DNA from: Sphingomonas sediminicola
Lineage (GTDB): Bacteria > Pseudomonadota > Alphaproteobacteria > Sphingomonadales > Sphingomonadaceae
DNA length: 64,000 bases
Direction of reading: 5' to 3'
Assembly: GCF_014489515.1 (NCBI RefSeq)
Contig: NZ_CP060782.1
Location: forward strand, 1,054,001 to 1,118,000
The notes under the pieces are model-generated. The model saw only the letters and a program-made list of their open reading frames with translations, did not search any database and was not told the DNA's origin. This document shows positions 29,052 through 38,374 of the stretch, piece after piece (the stretch's first letter is position 1; each line of letters starts with the position of its first letter). A program made the translations under genes and the position numbers.

Positions 29052-30635
29052 GTGATCAAGACGGTTGAGACGGAAAACGAAGGCCTGAAGCGGGCATTCA
29101 TGCTGACCATCCCGGCGGAGGATATCGACGCCCGCGTTGAGCAGGAGGTCAAGCGGATTGCTCCGCAAATCCGCATGCCGGGCTTCCGTCCTGGCAAGGT
29201 ACCGCCGAACCTCATTCGCAAGATGCACGGCGAATCGCTGCAGCAGGATGCGCTGAACAGCGCGGTCCAGGCGGGCGTCCAGCAGCTGCTGCAGGACAAG
29301 AAGCTTCGTCCGGCGATGCAGCCGGAAGTTGCGCTCGAGGACGACTACAAACCCGGATCGGACGTCCAGGTTAAGGTTCGCCTCGAAGCTCTCCCGGAAA
29401 TCCCGGCTCCCAGTTTCGACGGCCTGAAGCTCGAGCGCCTTACGGTCAATGCTGACGAGAGTGCGATCGAAGAGCAGATTCAGCGGCTGGCTAGCGCCAA
29501 CAAGAACTGGACTGACGCGAAGAAGGGCCATGCAGCCGTGACCGGCGATCTGGTCGTCATCGACTTCGCCGGCAGCGTTGGCGGAAAGCCGTTCGACGGC
29601 GGCACCGGCCAGGACATGCAGGTCGAGATCGGTTCGGGCCAGCTGATTCCGGGTTTCGAGGATCAGCTCGTCGGCGCGAAGGCGGGCGACAAGCGCGAGG
29701 TGAAGGTCGCATTCCCGGCGGACTATCCGGCTGAGAATCTCAAAGGCAAGGACGCAACCTTCGACGTGACGGTAAAGTCCGTGAAGATTGCTGGCGAGAG
29801 CAAGCTCGATGATGAGTTCGCCAAGTCGCTCGGCCTACAGGATCTCGAGCAGCTTCGCGGCATCCTCCGGGACCAGCAGCAGCAGGATCTGAACGGCCTT
29901 ACGCGGACCCACATGAAGCGCCGGCTGCTCGATGAGCTTGCCTCGCGGCATTCGTTCGAGGTGCCGGGGTCGATGGTCGACGCCGAATATGAGAACATCA
30001 TGCAGCAGCTTCGCCATGAGGCCAGCCATGAATCGGATCCGGAAGCCGCGCTCAAGGAAATTGAGAGCGAAGCCGCCGAATATCGCGGAATTGCCGAACG
30101 CCGCGTCCGGCTTGGTCTCCTGCTTTCGGAAATCGGCGCCGCAAATGGCGTCGAAGTCAGCCAGCGCGAGATGAACCAGCTGATCGGCCAGGCTGCTTCC
30201 CAGTACCAGGGCAAGGATCGCGAGCGGTTCATCCAGTACATCCAGCAGGAGCCGATGGCTGCCGCCCAGCTTCGTGCCCCGCTCTACGAGGACAAGGTCG
30301 TCGATTTCCTCTTCTCGAAGGCGGATATCACCGACCGCACGGCAACGCGAGCGGAGCTGGAAGCCGATCTCGAGGCCGAGGAAGGCCATGTGCATGGCCC
30401 GGGCTGCGGCCACGACGTCCCGGAAGCCAAGACTACAAAGGGGAAGGCCAAGGCTGCGAAGCCCAAGGCTGAAGTCGCGGCAAAGGCTGAAAAGCCGGCC
30501 AAGGGTGCCGTCGAGAAGAAGGCCGACAAGCCGAAGCAGGCCAAGCCGGTGAAGGAGGCCGCCGCAGCTAAGGCTCCGGAGGCCAAGGCATCTTCCAAGA
30601 AGGCGCCTGCCAAGAAGCCCGTCAAGAAGGCTTGA
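29052..30635 (+). CDS. tig: Trigger factor with long Lys/Ala tail
   Basis: Trigger factor is the ribosome-bound chaperone and prolyl isomerase. The ribosome-binding signature GFRPGKVPPNLIRK is near residue 45, the FKBP-type domain includes TGDLVVIDFAGSVGGKPFDGG and LIPGFEDQLVGAKAGD, and helical chaperone arms follow. The start is GTG. After about residue 440 there is an unusual His/Cys patch (HVHGPGCGHD) and then about 80 residues of Lys/Ala/Pro-rich sequence like histone H1, bringing the protein to 527 residues against the usual 430-460. Its TGA overlaps the cupin gene start (TTGA). Confidence 0.95.
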   Translation: MIKTVETENEGLKRAFMLTIPAEDIDARVEQEVKRIAPQIRMPGFRPGKVPPNLIRKMHGESLQQDALNSAVQAGVQQLLQDKKLRPAMQPEVALEDDYKPGSDVQVKVRLEALPEIPAPSFDGLKLERLTVNADESAIEEQIQRLASANKNWTDAKKGHAAVTGDLVVIDFAGSVGGKPFDGGTGQDMQVEIGSGQLIPGFEDQLVGAKAGDKREVKVAFPADYPAENLKGKDATFDVTVKSVKIAGESKLDDEFAKSLGLQDLEQLRGILRDQQQQDLNGLTRTHMKRRLLDELASRHSFEVPGSMVDAEYENIMQQLRHEASHESDPEAALKEIESEAAEYRGIAERRVRLGLLLSEIGAANGVEVSQREMNQLIGQAASQYQGKDRERFIQYIQQEPMAAAQLRAPLYEDKVVDFLFSKADITDRTATRAELEADLEAEEGHVHGPGCGHDVPEAKTTKGKAKAAKPKAEVAAKAEKPAKGAVEKKADKPKQAKPVKEAAAAKAPEAKASSKKAPAKKPVKKA

Positions 30636-31558
30636 ACGACCGGGAAATCGTCTGTCCCAACTTGGACGCCGCGCTGGAAACCTGGCGCGGCGCCGGGTTC
30701 CGGCTAGATTCGATCTACCCCGCAGACGATCCGCATACCGCCGTTCTCACTCGGGAGGGGGAACAGGTCCGGCTAACGAGCCGGCCCGATGCTTCGCGTC
30801 CGACCAGCCGACTTCCTCCATTTCAGCCCGGCTTCCTCCTGGCGCGCGGCGACAGCTCCGAGAGCGCAGGCCGGGCCGGAATGCTATATCGCGACTTGAT
30901 CCCCGGCCGCTCGGGCGGACGCTACATCGCGTCGCTGATCAGCATCCCGAATGGCGGTCCCGTCGCCGACTGGGTGCATTTCCATCGGATCGCGCTCCAG
31001 CTCATCTACGTCCGGAGCGGTTGGGTCCGCGTAGTTTACGAAAACCAGGGCGAGCCATTCGTCATGCGGGCCGGCGACCTCGTCCTGCAGCCCCCACAAA
31101 TCAGGCATCGAGTCCTGGAAAGCTCAGCCGGGCTGGAGGTCGTCGAGCTCGGATGTCCGGCACTCCACGAAACGCTTGCCGATCATGAGATGGTCCTTCC
31201 GAACGCGATAAATGCGGAACGCACGTTCGGCGGGCAACGCTTCTTGCATCATGTTGCGGCAAGAACGCCCTGGACGAATTTCCACGGCGGAGAGGCGCGG
31301 GAGACAGGAATCTGCGACGCCACGGGTGGACTCGCAGAAGTCAGGACAATCCGAGGGAGCCAGATCGACTTTCCCATGCATCACGGCGAGCTTGTGTTCG
31401 GGTTCGTCCTTGATGGATCAGCTCTTCTGGATTTCGAGGATGGTTTCGAGCTTTGCGCCAGCGACGCGTTCGTGATCCCGCCCGGAGCGTCCTGGAACAT
31501 TTGCGACGGATCGGACGACTTCCGGTTATTGCATGTTACGAGCGCTCAGCTGGGCTAG
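30632..31558 (+). CDS. Two-cupin-domain protein
   Basis: The TTG start overlaps the tig stop (TTGA). The 308-residue product has an N-terminal region that looks VOC-like (LDAALETWRGAGFRLD), then a cupin with HFHRIALQLIYVRSGWVRV and a matching second motif (LQPPQIRHRVLES). A second cupin-like unit follows (HHGELVFGFVLDGSALLDF, VIPPGASWNI). Its His pattern suggests metal binding in the first cupin. The substrate is unknown; sugar, aromatic or sensory roles are all possible for cupins. Confidence 0.72.
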   Translation: MNDREIVCPNLDAALETWRGAGFRLDSIYPADDPHTAVLTREGEQVRLTSRPDASRPTSRLPPFQPGFLLARGDSSESAGRAGMLYRDLIPGRSGGRYIASLISIPNGGPVADWVHFHRIALQLIYVRSGWVRVVYENQGEPFVMRAGDLVLQPPQIRHRVLESSAGLEVVELGCPALHETLADHEMVLPNAINAERTFGGQRFLHHVAARTPWTNFHGGEARETGICDATGGLAEVRTIRGSQIDFPMHHGELVFGFVLDGSALLDFEDGFELCASDAFVIPPGASWNICDGSDDFRLLHVTSAQLG

Positions 31559-31611
31559 AAGTTTTCGGCGGTTCCCTTCTATAGCCGCGCAGGACCAGTC
31601 GAGGGGGAAGC

Positions 31612-32556
31612 GTGAACAGCCAGCAGTCGCCGCGGATCGCCGTGCTCCTGCCGTGCTATAATGAGGAAGCGGCAATCGGCGCGACGGTTGAGGGCTTCCG
31701 CAAGGCGCTCCCTGGCGCGACCGTGTACGTTTACGACAACAACAGCCGCGATGGGACGAAGGAAGTTGCCGCCGCCGCAGGCGCGGTCGTCCGCACCGAA
31801 ACGCAGCAAGGCAAAGGCCATGTCGTACGGCGCATGTTCGCCGACATCGAGGCCGACGTTTATGTTATGGCGGACGGCGACCTGACCTACGATCCCGAGG
31901 CAGCTCCCGAAATGGCGCGGATGATCGCCGCGGACCGGCTCGACATGGTCGTCGGCACTCGCAAGCACGACGCCGCCGAAGCCTACCGGGGCGGGCATGT
32001 GATCGGGAACAGGATCTTCACCCGTCTGCTCTCCGGGCTATTCGGGCGGAGCTTCACCGACATCTTCTCCGGCTACCGCGTTTTCTCCCGCCGCTTCGTG
32101 AAGAGTTTCCCGGTCCTGTCCGAGGGATTCGAGATCGAAACGGAGATGAGCGTACATGCGCTCGAGCTTCGGATGCCGGTTGGCGAGATCGAGACGCGCT
32201 ACCTCGCGCGGCCCGAAGGTTCGCATTCGAAGCTGTCGACCTTTCGGGACGGCTGGCGGATCCTGAAGACGATCGTCACGCTCTATCGCATCGAGCGGCC
32301 TGTTCTCTTCTTCGGTGGAATTGGCGCGATTCTCGTCGCTGCCGCGCTGATCCTGGCCGTGCCTTTAGTCTTCACTTACCTCGAAACCGGCCTTGTGCCG
32401 CGCTTCCCGACGGCAATCCTGGCCACTGGCATGACGATCGTGGCGGTACTGTCATTCTTTGCCGGCCTGATCCTCGACACGGTCACGCGGGGAAGGCGGG
32501 AAGTGCGCCGCCTCGCGTACCTCGCTTTGCCGGCCCCCGGAGCAACTCAACTGTAG
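31612..32556 (+). CDS. Family 2 glycosyltransferase with two C-terminal membrane helices
   Basis: The GTG start follows GAGGGGGAAG. The GT-A domain shows VLLPCYNEEAAIGATV, YVYDNNSRDGTKEV and the metal/nucleotide site VMADGDLTYDPEA. Later IFSGYRVFSRRFVKSFP and GFEIETEMSVHAL match polyprenyl-phosphate sugar transferases of the GtrB/DPM1 type. Two membrane helices end the protein (ILVAAALILAVPLVFTYLE and ILATGMTIVAVLSFFAGLIL). Synthesis of an undecaprenyl-phosphate sugar is likely but the sugar is unknown. It reads alone between the cupin and TonB genes. Confidence 0.85.
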   Translation: MNSQQSPRIAVLLPCYNEEAAIGATVEGFRKALPGATVYVYDNNSRDGTKEVAAAAGAVVRTETQQGKGHVVRRMFADIEADVYVMADGDLTYDPEAAPEMARMIAADRLDMVVGTRKHDAAEAYRGGHVIGNRIFTRLLSGLFGRSFTDIFSGYRVFSRRFVKSFPVLSEGFEIETEMSVHALELRMPVGEIETRYLARPEGSHSKLSTFRDGWRILKTIVTLYRIERPVLFFGGIGAILVAAALILAVPLVFTYLETGLVPRFPTAILATGMTIVAVLSFFAGLILDTVTRGRREVRRLAYLALPAPGATQL

Positions 32557-32639
32557 ACGATTTGCATCACCTCCGAGCAAATCTGTTACGCTTCGGTGAC
32601 TACTGCTGTTGCAGCCCTCTTTAGTTGGATATGTCGTTT

Positions 32640-32666
32640 CGGCCCGACATCAAATCGATCGGGCCG
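32640..32666 (+). promoter_or_regulatory. Hairpin in the leader of the TonB-receptor gene
   Basis: CGGCCCGA and TCGGGCCG form a perfect 8-bp stem around 11 nt, ending 20 nt before the receptor ATG. An overlapping weaker inverted repeat, ATGTCG/CGACAT, lies just upstream. It could be a terminator of upstream reading, an attenuator or an operator. No T tract follows, which makes simple termination less likely. The rest of the 130-nt gap shows nothing clear. Confidence 0.4.
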
Positions 32667-32686
32667 TGACAAATAGGGGGCCTTTA

Positions 32687-35551
32687 ATGACTCGCATTCC
32701 GTTTGCACTCAGGGCCGGGACGGCTCTCGTCGCTGTCGCCATCGCGTCTTCCGCGGGCGCGCAGAGCACCGTTCCGCCGGAAGATGTGCAACAGACGCCG
32801 GCTACTGCCAGCGACCAGACGACCCAGGGCGGTGACATCGTCATCACCGGGTCGCGCATCCGCCGTGATCCGCTTTCGCAGGACCAGCCGATCGTCTTCG
32901 TCGACCAGGAAGACATGCAGAAGACCGGCCTAAGCTCGGTCAACGACATTCTCCAGCGCCTTCCGAGCTCCGGCGGCGGCCTGAACGGCAAGTTCAACAA
33001 CTCCGGCAACCTCGGCAACCCGCCTGACGGCGGCGGCGTCGGCGCCGGCGCGGCGGAAATCGACCTGCGCTACCTCGGATCGCGCCGCGTCCTCGTCCTC
33101 GTCGACGGGATCCGTTACGTGAACGGTGCGTCGGCCAGCGGCGTCCCCGGCTCGACCGACCTCAACTCCATTCCGGAAAGCGCCATCGAGCGCGTCGAAG
33201 TGCTGCAGGACGGCGCCTCGGCGATCTACGGTTCGGACGCGATCGCTGGCGTCGTCAACATCATCACCAAGCACCGGCAGGCCGGTTTCATGGCTTCCGC
33301 GCAGCTTGGTGGTTACCTCGACGAGGATGATGGTAGCACGCAGAACTACCAGCTGAGCTGGGGTAATGGCGGCGACGGTCCGCTGCAGGTCGTTCTTGGC
33401 GCCAACTATGTGAAGAATGGCTCGATCAGTGCGGGCGATCGCGCGATCTCGCGCTTCCCGGCACCGTATTCGACGACATGCGCCGACGGCGGCTGCTCGG
33501 GCTTCCTGCCCAACGGCCGTTACGCGGGCTCGCTCTTCCCGGGCGGCGATGCGACCCTGATCGCGCCGGTGCTCAACCGGACCTCGACGCCGGCGGACTT
33601 CCGGCCGTTCGTGAGCCCTGACGACCGATTTAACTTCGGTCCGTACAACTTCCTCCAAATTCCGCTCGAGCGCTTTGGCCTCTTCGGAACGGTCAAGACC
33701 GAGCTCACCGACAACGTGAATCTGACGATCAAGGGCATCTGGAACCAGCGCAAGTCACGCAACCAGGCCGCGCCGCTGCCGTTCGGCATCGGTGTCGCCG
33801 CGGGTATCACGCCGGTCCTCGACAATACGACGATCGACGCGACCAACCCCTACAATCCGTTCGGCGTGACGCTGGATTCGACGAATTTCGACTTCATCCT
33901 GCGCCGCTTCGTCGAAGGTGGACCGCGCCGCTTCTTCCAGACCGTCAACACGACCTACGGCGTGGCGACCCTGGACGGAAAGTTCTCAATCCTGAGCGGA
34001 GATTGGTACTGGGATGTCAACGCTGCATGGGGTCAGAACAAGGCCCATCAGCGGATGCTCGGAAACATCAACTCCGGCAACCTTCGCACCGCCCTTGGAC
34101 CGCTCGCGGTCTGCCAGGCTACCGCGGGTTGCGTGCCGTTCAACTTCTTCGGCGGCGCGGGCTCCATCACGCAAGACATGATAGATTACGTCACGTTCAT
34201 CCAACGCGACAAGAGCCAGCAAGTAACCTGGGACTTCACCGGAAACGTCGCCGGCAACCTGTTCCAGCTTCCGGGCGGACCGCTCGGCCTGGCGATGGGC
34301 GTAGAGTTCCGCAAGCTCTCTGGACGTTTCGATCCAGATCCGGTCGTGGCCGCGGGCTTTAGCTCCGACATTCCGGCGCTACCGACGCGGGGCAAGTACA
34401 ACGTCAAGGAGGCGTATGCAGAGCTCAATGCTCCCCTGCTTTCCAACGTGCCTTTCGCGGAGCTGCTCGAATTGAACGGTGCCGTTCGCGTGTCCGACTA
34501 TTCCACGTCGGGCTCGACGACCACCTTCAAGGGCGGCGTAAACTGGAAGCCGATCAAGGACCTGCGTCTGCGCGGTTCCTATGCGGAAGGCTTCCGTGCT
34601 CCGTCGATCGGCGAGTTGTTTGGAACGGCGTCGCGCTTCGACCAGCAGTTGGACGACCCTTGCTCGTCTGATGCGGGGAATACAGCGCCGCAGCGGTTCC
34701 AGAACAATGCAACGGTTCGGGCAAATTGTATTGCTGCAGGCGTCCCGGCTGACGGAAGTTATCAGCAAGCCAACCCGCAGATTTCCGTGATAGTCGGCGG
34801 CAACGAGAATCTGTTGCCTGAAACGTCGACAAGCTGGGTCTTCGGCGGCGTGTACAGTCCGTCATTCATGCCGCGTCTCTCGGTCGAGGTGAACCACTAC
34901 AACATCAAAATCGACGGTGCGATCCAGACGGTCGACGCAGAGGTCACGCTGACCAACTGCGTCGTCAACAACGACCCGACGGCCTGTGCGCTGGTCACTC
35001 GTGCTGGCAGTGGCGGGCAGCTGACCCAGATCTCGGGCCTGCTGCAGAACATTGCGGGCATCAAGACCAAGGGCTGGGACGTCAACGCGACCTATCGGAC
35101 GCCCAAGACACAGGTCGGTACGTTTGGTTTCACCTGGAACAATACGTTCCTGGAGAACTATGACGTTATCGTTCCGATCGCGAACGGGACCCAGATCATC
35201 AGCCGTGAAGGTACCGAGCAGGGCAGCCCTTCGCAGGGCTTCCCGAAGTGGAAGTCGATCGGCATTCTGGATTGGGATGGCGCGAACTTTGGCGCAACGC
35301 TCACTGGTCGTTACGTCTCGAAGCTGAAGGAGCAGGGTGGAAACGTGATGAAGTCACGCTTCTACACCGACGCCCAGCTGCGCTTCACTCCGTCGTTCTG
35401 GGATGAGCGCTTCGGCTTCGCGGTCGGCGTGAACAACCTGTTCAAGACCAAGGCGCCGGGTTGCGTGACCTGCGACATCAACAACTTCGACCCGACCGTC
35501 TACGACGTTCCGGGCCGGTACTATTACGCGCGGGCCTCCGTGAAAATGTAA
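32687..35551 (+). CDS. TonB-dependent outer-membrane receptor
   Basis: The ATG follows AGGGGG. A signal peptide ends in SSAGAQS, and the TonB-box/plug start is DIVITGSRIRRDPLSQD. The plug continues with LRYLGSRRVLVLVDGIRYVN and VEVLQDGASAIYGSDAIAGV. A 22-strand-type barrel of about 750 residues ends in an aromatic-rich terminal strand (RYYYARASVKM), typical of outer-membrane insertion. At 954 residues it fits the large sphingomonad receptors, whose ligands are usually siderophores, saccharides or aromatics; nothing here tells which. Confidence 0.93.
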   Translation: MTRIPFALRAGTALVAVAIASSAGAQSTVPPEDVQQTPATASDQTTQGGDIVITGSRIRRDPLSQDQPIVFVDQEDMQKTGLSSVNDILQRLPSSGGGLNGKFNNSGNLGNPPDGGGVGAGAAEIDLRYLGSRRVLVLVDGIRYVNGASASGVPGSTDLNSIPESAIERVEVLQDGASAIYGSDAIAGVVNIITKHRQAGFMASAQLGGYLDEDDGSTQNYQLSWGNGGDGPLQVVLGANYVKNGSISAGDRAISRFPAPYSTTCADGGCSGFLPNGRYAGSLFPGGDATLIAPVLNRTSTPADFRPFVSPDDRFNFGPYNFLQIPLERFGLFGTVKTELTDNVNLTIKGIWNQRKSRNQAAPLPFGIGVAAGITPVLDNTTIDATNPYNPFGVTLDSTNFDFILRRFVEGGPRRFFQTVNTTYGVATLDGKFSILSGDWYWDVNAAWGQNKAHQRMLGNINSGNLRTALGPLAVCQATAGCVPFNFFGGAGSITQDMIDYVTFIQRDKSQQVTWDFTGNVAGNLFQLPGGPLGLAMGVEFRKLSGRFDPDPVVAAGFSSDIPALPTRGKYNVKEAYAELNAPLLSNVPFAELLELNGAVRVSDYSTSGSTTTFKGGVNWKPIKDLRLRGSYAEGFRAPSIGELFGTASRFDQQLDDPCSSDAGNTAPQRFQNNATVRANCIAAGVPADGSYQQANPQISVIVGGNENLLPETSTSWVFGGVYSPSFMPRLSVEVNHYNIKIDGAIQTVDAEVTLTNCVVNNDPTACALVTRAGSGGQLTQISGLLQNIAGIKTKGWDVNATYRTPKTQVGTFGFTWNNTFLENYDVIVPIANGTQIISREGTEQGSPSQGFPKWKSIGILDWDGANFGATLTGRYVSKLKEQGGNVMKSRFYTDAQLRFTPSFWDERFGFAVGVNNLFKTKAPGCVTCDINNFDPTVYDVPGRYYYARASVKM

Positions 35552-35577
35552 GCCCTAACAAGGCTTTGTAATCCTGG

Positions 35578-35614
35578 CGGGCGGTCGGTTCATCCGGCCG
35601 CCCGTTTCAGTTTT
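35578..35614 (+). terminator. Rho-independent terminator after TonB-receptor gene
   Basis: CGGGCGGTCGG and CCGGCCGCCCG pair over 11 bp (one G-U) around TTCAT and are followed by TTTCAGTTTT. It starts 27 nt after the receptor stop and ends before clpP, so it isolates the two units. Confidence 0.85.
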
Positions 35615-35687
35615 GCCGAGCCCGCTTGAACCGGCCGCATTTCGCGCCGATGTAGGTCACATCAGCAAAAGGACCGGCAGTTTTTCA

Positions 35688-36341
35688 ATGAATCATCAGG
35701 ACATCGTCTCGCAGCTCGTTCCGATCGTCATCGAGCAGTCGAACCGCGGCGAACGCAGCTTCGACATCTATTCGCGCCTGCTTCGCGAGCGGATCATCTT
35801 CATCACCGGAGCGATCGAGGATCACATGGCCTCGCTCGTTACCGCACAGCTTCTCTTCCTCGAGTCCGAGAACCCGAAGAAGGACATCTTCATGTACATC
35901 AACTCGCCGGGCGGGGTGGTTACTGCCGGCCTCGCGATCCACGACACGATGGCGTACATTCGGCCCAAGGTTGCGACCGTCTGCATCGGTCAGGCGGCCT
36001 CAATGGGCAGCTTCCTGCTTGCCGCCGGAGAGCCCGGAATGCGTATTGCGCTCGCCAATAGCCGGATCATGGTCCACCAGCCCTCAGGCGGTGCGCAGGG
36101 CATGGCCGCGGACATCGAGATCCAGGCCCGCGAGATCCTGCGCATGCGCTCGCGCCTCAACTCGCTCTACGCAAAGTATACGGGCCAGGCGATCGAGGAG
36201 ATCGAGAAGGCGATGGACCGTGACAAGTTCCTGGAGGCGGATGAGGCCAAGGCATTTGGCCTGATCGACGAGGTGTTCGAGAAGCGTCCGGAACAGGGCG
36301 AAGATGCCGGCACCGGAGCTGGAGACGTTTCGCCGTCTTAA
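35688..36341 (+). CDS. clpP: ATP-dependent Clp protease proteolytic subunit
   Basis: ClpP is the tetradecameric serine protease chamber fed by ClpX or ClpA. The nucleophile Ser is in [14 protein letters not shown], the His in [13 protein letters not shown], and the Asp in the [12 protein letters not shown] region. [14 protein letters not shown] forms the oxyanion area. The 217-residue length is usual. The ATG was chosen as the best match to the family N-terminus; the frame stays open upstream. It is separated from clpX by three genes. Confidence 0.95.
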   Translation: MNHQDIVSQLVPIVIEQSNRGERSFDIYSRLLRERIIFITGAIEDHMASLVTAQLLFLESENPKKDIFMYINSPGGVVTAGLAIHDTMAYIRPKVATVCIGQAASMGSFLLAAGEPGMRIALANSRIMVHQPSGGAQGMAADIEIQAREILRMRSRLNSLYAKYTGQAIEEIEKAMDRDKFLEADEAKAFGLIDEVFEKRPEQGEDAGTGAGDVSPS

Positions 36342-36362
36342 GATGAAAACAAGGGGAGGGGC

Positions 36363-37637
36363 ATGGCGGTTCGACTAGCGTCCTTAGCCTGCGCGATTGC
36401 CGTTGCGTCCCCTGCCTTTGCGGCGACGGTCGACGTCCACGCCGGGCGCCTGATCGATCCCGAGACTGGGCGGGTTTCGACTGACCAGCGCATCCGCATC
36501 GTCGACGGAAAGGTTTCGGCGGTCACTCCGTGGCGGGCGAGCGACGGACCCGCCACCGTCGACTGGTCCGGCCTTACGGTCCTTCCGGGCCTGATCGATC
36601 TTCACACCCACATCGCCGATGGCGCAACGGAAAGCGCCGATCCCGCGGAGCCGTTCAAGCACAGCGAATCCGCGACTATCCTGAAGGCCGTCCCGGCGGC
36701 CAGGACGATGCTCCGGGCCGGCTTCACGACGGTGAGGGACGTCGGGGTCTATCGCGGGCTTACGGACGTAGCGCTTCGAGACGCGATCAATGCGGGTGAC
36801 ATCATCGGCCCACGAATGTTCGTTGCCGGTGGCTACATCACTACGCCGGGTGGCGGGGGCGAGATCGACGCACTGGCGCCAGACATCCCGGTCCCGGAAA
36901 CCTTTCGCATCGGCGAAGTGCGAAACGCTTCGGAGGCACGAGACAAGGCGCGCTACCTGCTCGACCATGGCGCGGACTTCATCAAACTGATCGCGACTGG
37001 GGCCGTCCTGGCGATTGGAAGCGAACCCGGCGCGCTCGAGCTAAGTCCGGAAGAAATGAGGGCGGCCTGCGACGAGGCGAAGTTGCGCGGTTCATACTGC
37101 ATCGCTCATGCGCATGGCGCGGAAGGCATCAAGGCCGCGATCCGGGCCGGCGCGCGCACGATCGAACATGCGAGCTATCTCGACGCAGAGGGCATCGCTC
37201 TCGCCAAAAAGAGCGGCGTCTGGCTCGACATGGACATCTACAACGGCGACTGGATCGAGGAGGTCGGCACCAAGCAGGGCTGGCCCGCCGAGTATCTCCG
37301 CAAGAACCGCGAGACGACCGATATCCAGCGCCAGGGCTTTGCGGCGGCGGTGAAAGCGGGCGCGAAACTCTCGTTCGGGACGGACGCTGCGGTTTATCCC
37401 TACGGTCTCGGGGGCCGGCAATTCTCCTACATGGTGCGCTACGGGATGAGCCCATTGCAGGCCATCCAATCTGCGACAACGGAGGCGGCTCGTGCCCTCG
37501 GAAAGGAGGGAGAGGTGGGGACGCTTCGGCCGGGCGCCTGGGGTGACCTGATCGCAGTCAGTTCCGATCCGTTGACCGATATCCGAGCGCTTGAGAAAGT
37601 GGGGGCCGTGATCAAGGCAGGTGAGCTGGTTCGCTAG
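36363..37637 (+). CDS. Exported metal-dependent amidohydrolase
   Basis: A signal peptide (LASLACAIAVASPAFA) precedes a 400-residue amidohydrolase domain. The metal ligands are DLHTHIADG, the likely carboxylated Lys in DFIKLIATG, CIAHAHG, IEHASYLD and the Asp in SFGTDAAVYPYG. The pattern matches the imidazolonepropionase/Xaa-Pro dipeptidase-like amidohydrolases, many of which are periplasmic peptidases in sphingomonads. The exact substrate cannot be told. It starts 22 nt after clpP, so it may be co-transcribed with it despite no functional link. Confidence 0.85.
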   Translation: MAVRLASLACAIAVASPAFAATVDVHAGRLIDPETGRVSTDQRIRIVDGKVSAVTPWRASDGPATVDWSGLTVLPGLIDLHTHIADGATESADPAEPFKHSESATILKAVPAARTMLRAGFTTVRDVGVYRGLTDVALRDAINAGDIIGPRMFVAGGYITTPGGGGEIDALAPDIPVPETFRIGEVRNASEARDKARYLLDHGADFIKLIATGAVLAIGSEPGALELSPEEMRAACDEAKLRGSYCIAHAHGAEGIKAAIRAGARTIEHASYLDAEGIALAKKSGVWLDMDIYNGDWIEEVGTKQGWPAEYLRKNRETTDIQRQGFAAAVKAGAKLSFGTDAAVYPYGLGGRQFSYMVRYGMSPLQAIQSATTEAARALGKEGEVGTLRPGAWGDLIAVSSDPLTDIRALEKVGAVIKAGELVR

Positions 37638-37665
37638 CCGCGGCGACTTGCGCTTCGCGAAATCC

Positions 37666-37694
37666 CTGTCATTGAGCCGTCACAGAACTGTCAC
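37666..37694 (+). promoter_or_regulatory. PhoB (Pho) box, three heptamers
   Basis: CTGTCAT, CCGTCAC and CTGTCAC follow each other with four bases between each pair, giving an 11-bp period that matches the PhoB recognition pattern. The last heptamer ends 17 nt before the start of the DUF47-PiT operon, implying control by phosphate starvation and a very short leader. Confidence 0.72.
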
Positions 37695-37711
37695 GTCCAG
37701 GGATTTCGTAA

Positions 37712-38356
37712 ATGCTCGGCTGGTTCCAGCGCCTGCTGCCCAAGACGGGCGACTTCTTCGGCATGTTCGAAGCGCATTCGGCAATGCTCGTCGCAGCGGC
37801 CGAAGCCCTCAAGCAATTGGCAAGCGATGGCGGTTCTACCGAGAAGTGCCTCAGGACGATCCAGGATCGCGAACATGTTGCGGACGATGTGATCCGCGAC
37901 GTCCTTACGACCGTTCGTAAGACCTTCCTGACCCCATTCGACCGTGGCGCGATCACGTCCCTCATCGGGGCGATGGACGATGCAATCGACGAAATGCTCG
38001 CCGCGGCCCGGGCGATCGACCTTTACGAAGTCGAGCAACTCAGGCCGGAGATGAAGGACATCGTCGCGGTCATCGCCGAGGCGGCCCGCGTGACTAACGA
38101 TGCGATTCCCTTGCTTCGCGACGTCAGCAGGAACGGCCAAAAGCTCCATGAATTGACCGAACGGCTCGTTCGCCTCGAAGGGAAGGCCGACGATATTCAC
38201 GCAGCCGGTCTCAGGCGCGCATTCCGGGAGATTGCGAGGACGGACCCCCTGCAATTTGCCGTAACACGGGAAATCTTGAGGCACCTGGAGCGGGTGACAG
38301 ACGCATTCGAGGACGTCGCCAATCAAATCGACGGCATCGTGATCGACCACTCCTAG
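37712..38356 (+). CDS. DUF47/PhoU-like phosphate-transport accessory protein
   Basis: The 214-residue, almost all-helical product (MLGWFQRLLPKTGDFFGMFE start, then repeated heptad-like helices) belongs to DUF47, relatives of PhoU that sit beside PiT transporters and probably regulate them. An AGGGA lies 9 nt before the ATG. The pit gene follows by 18 nt, and a triple Pho box precedes this gene. No membrane segment is present, so it is cytosolic. Confidence 0.9.
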   Translation: MLGWFQRLLPKTGDFFGMFEAHSAMLVAAAEALKQLASDGGSTEKCLRTIQDREHVADDVIRDVLTTVRKTFLTPFDRGAITSLIGAMDDAIDEMLAAARAIDLYEVEQLRPEMKDIVAVIAEAARVTNDAIPLLRDVSRNGQKLHELTERLVRLEGKADDIHAAGLRRAFREIARTDPLQFAVTREILRHLERVTDAFEDVANQIDGIVIDHS

Positions 38357-38374
38357 GCGGGCTGAGGCAGGAAC

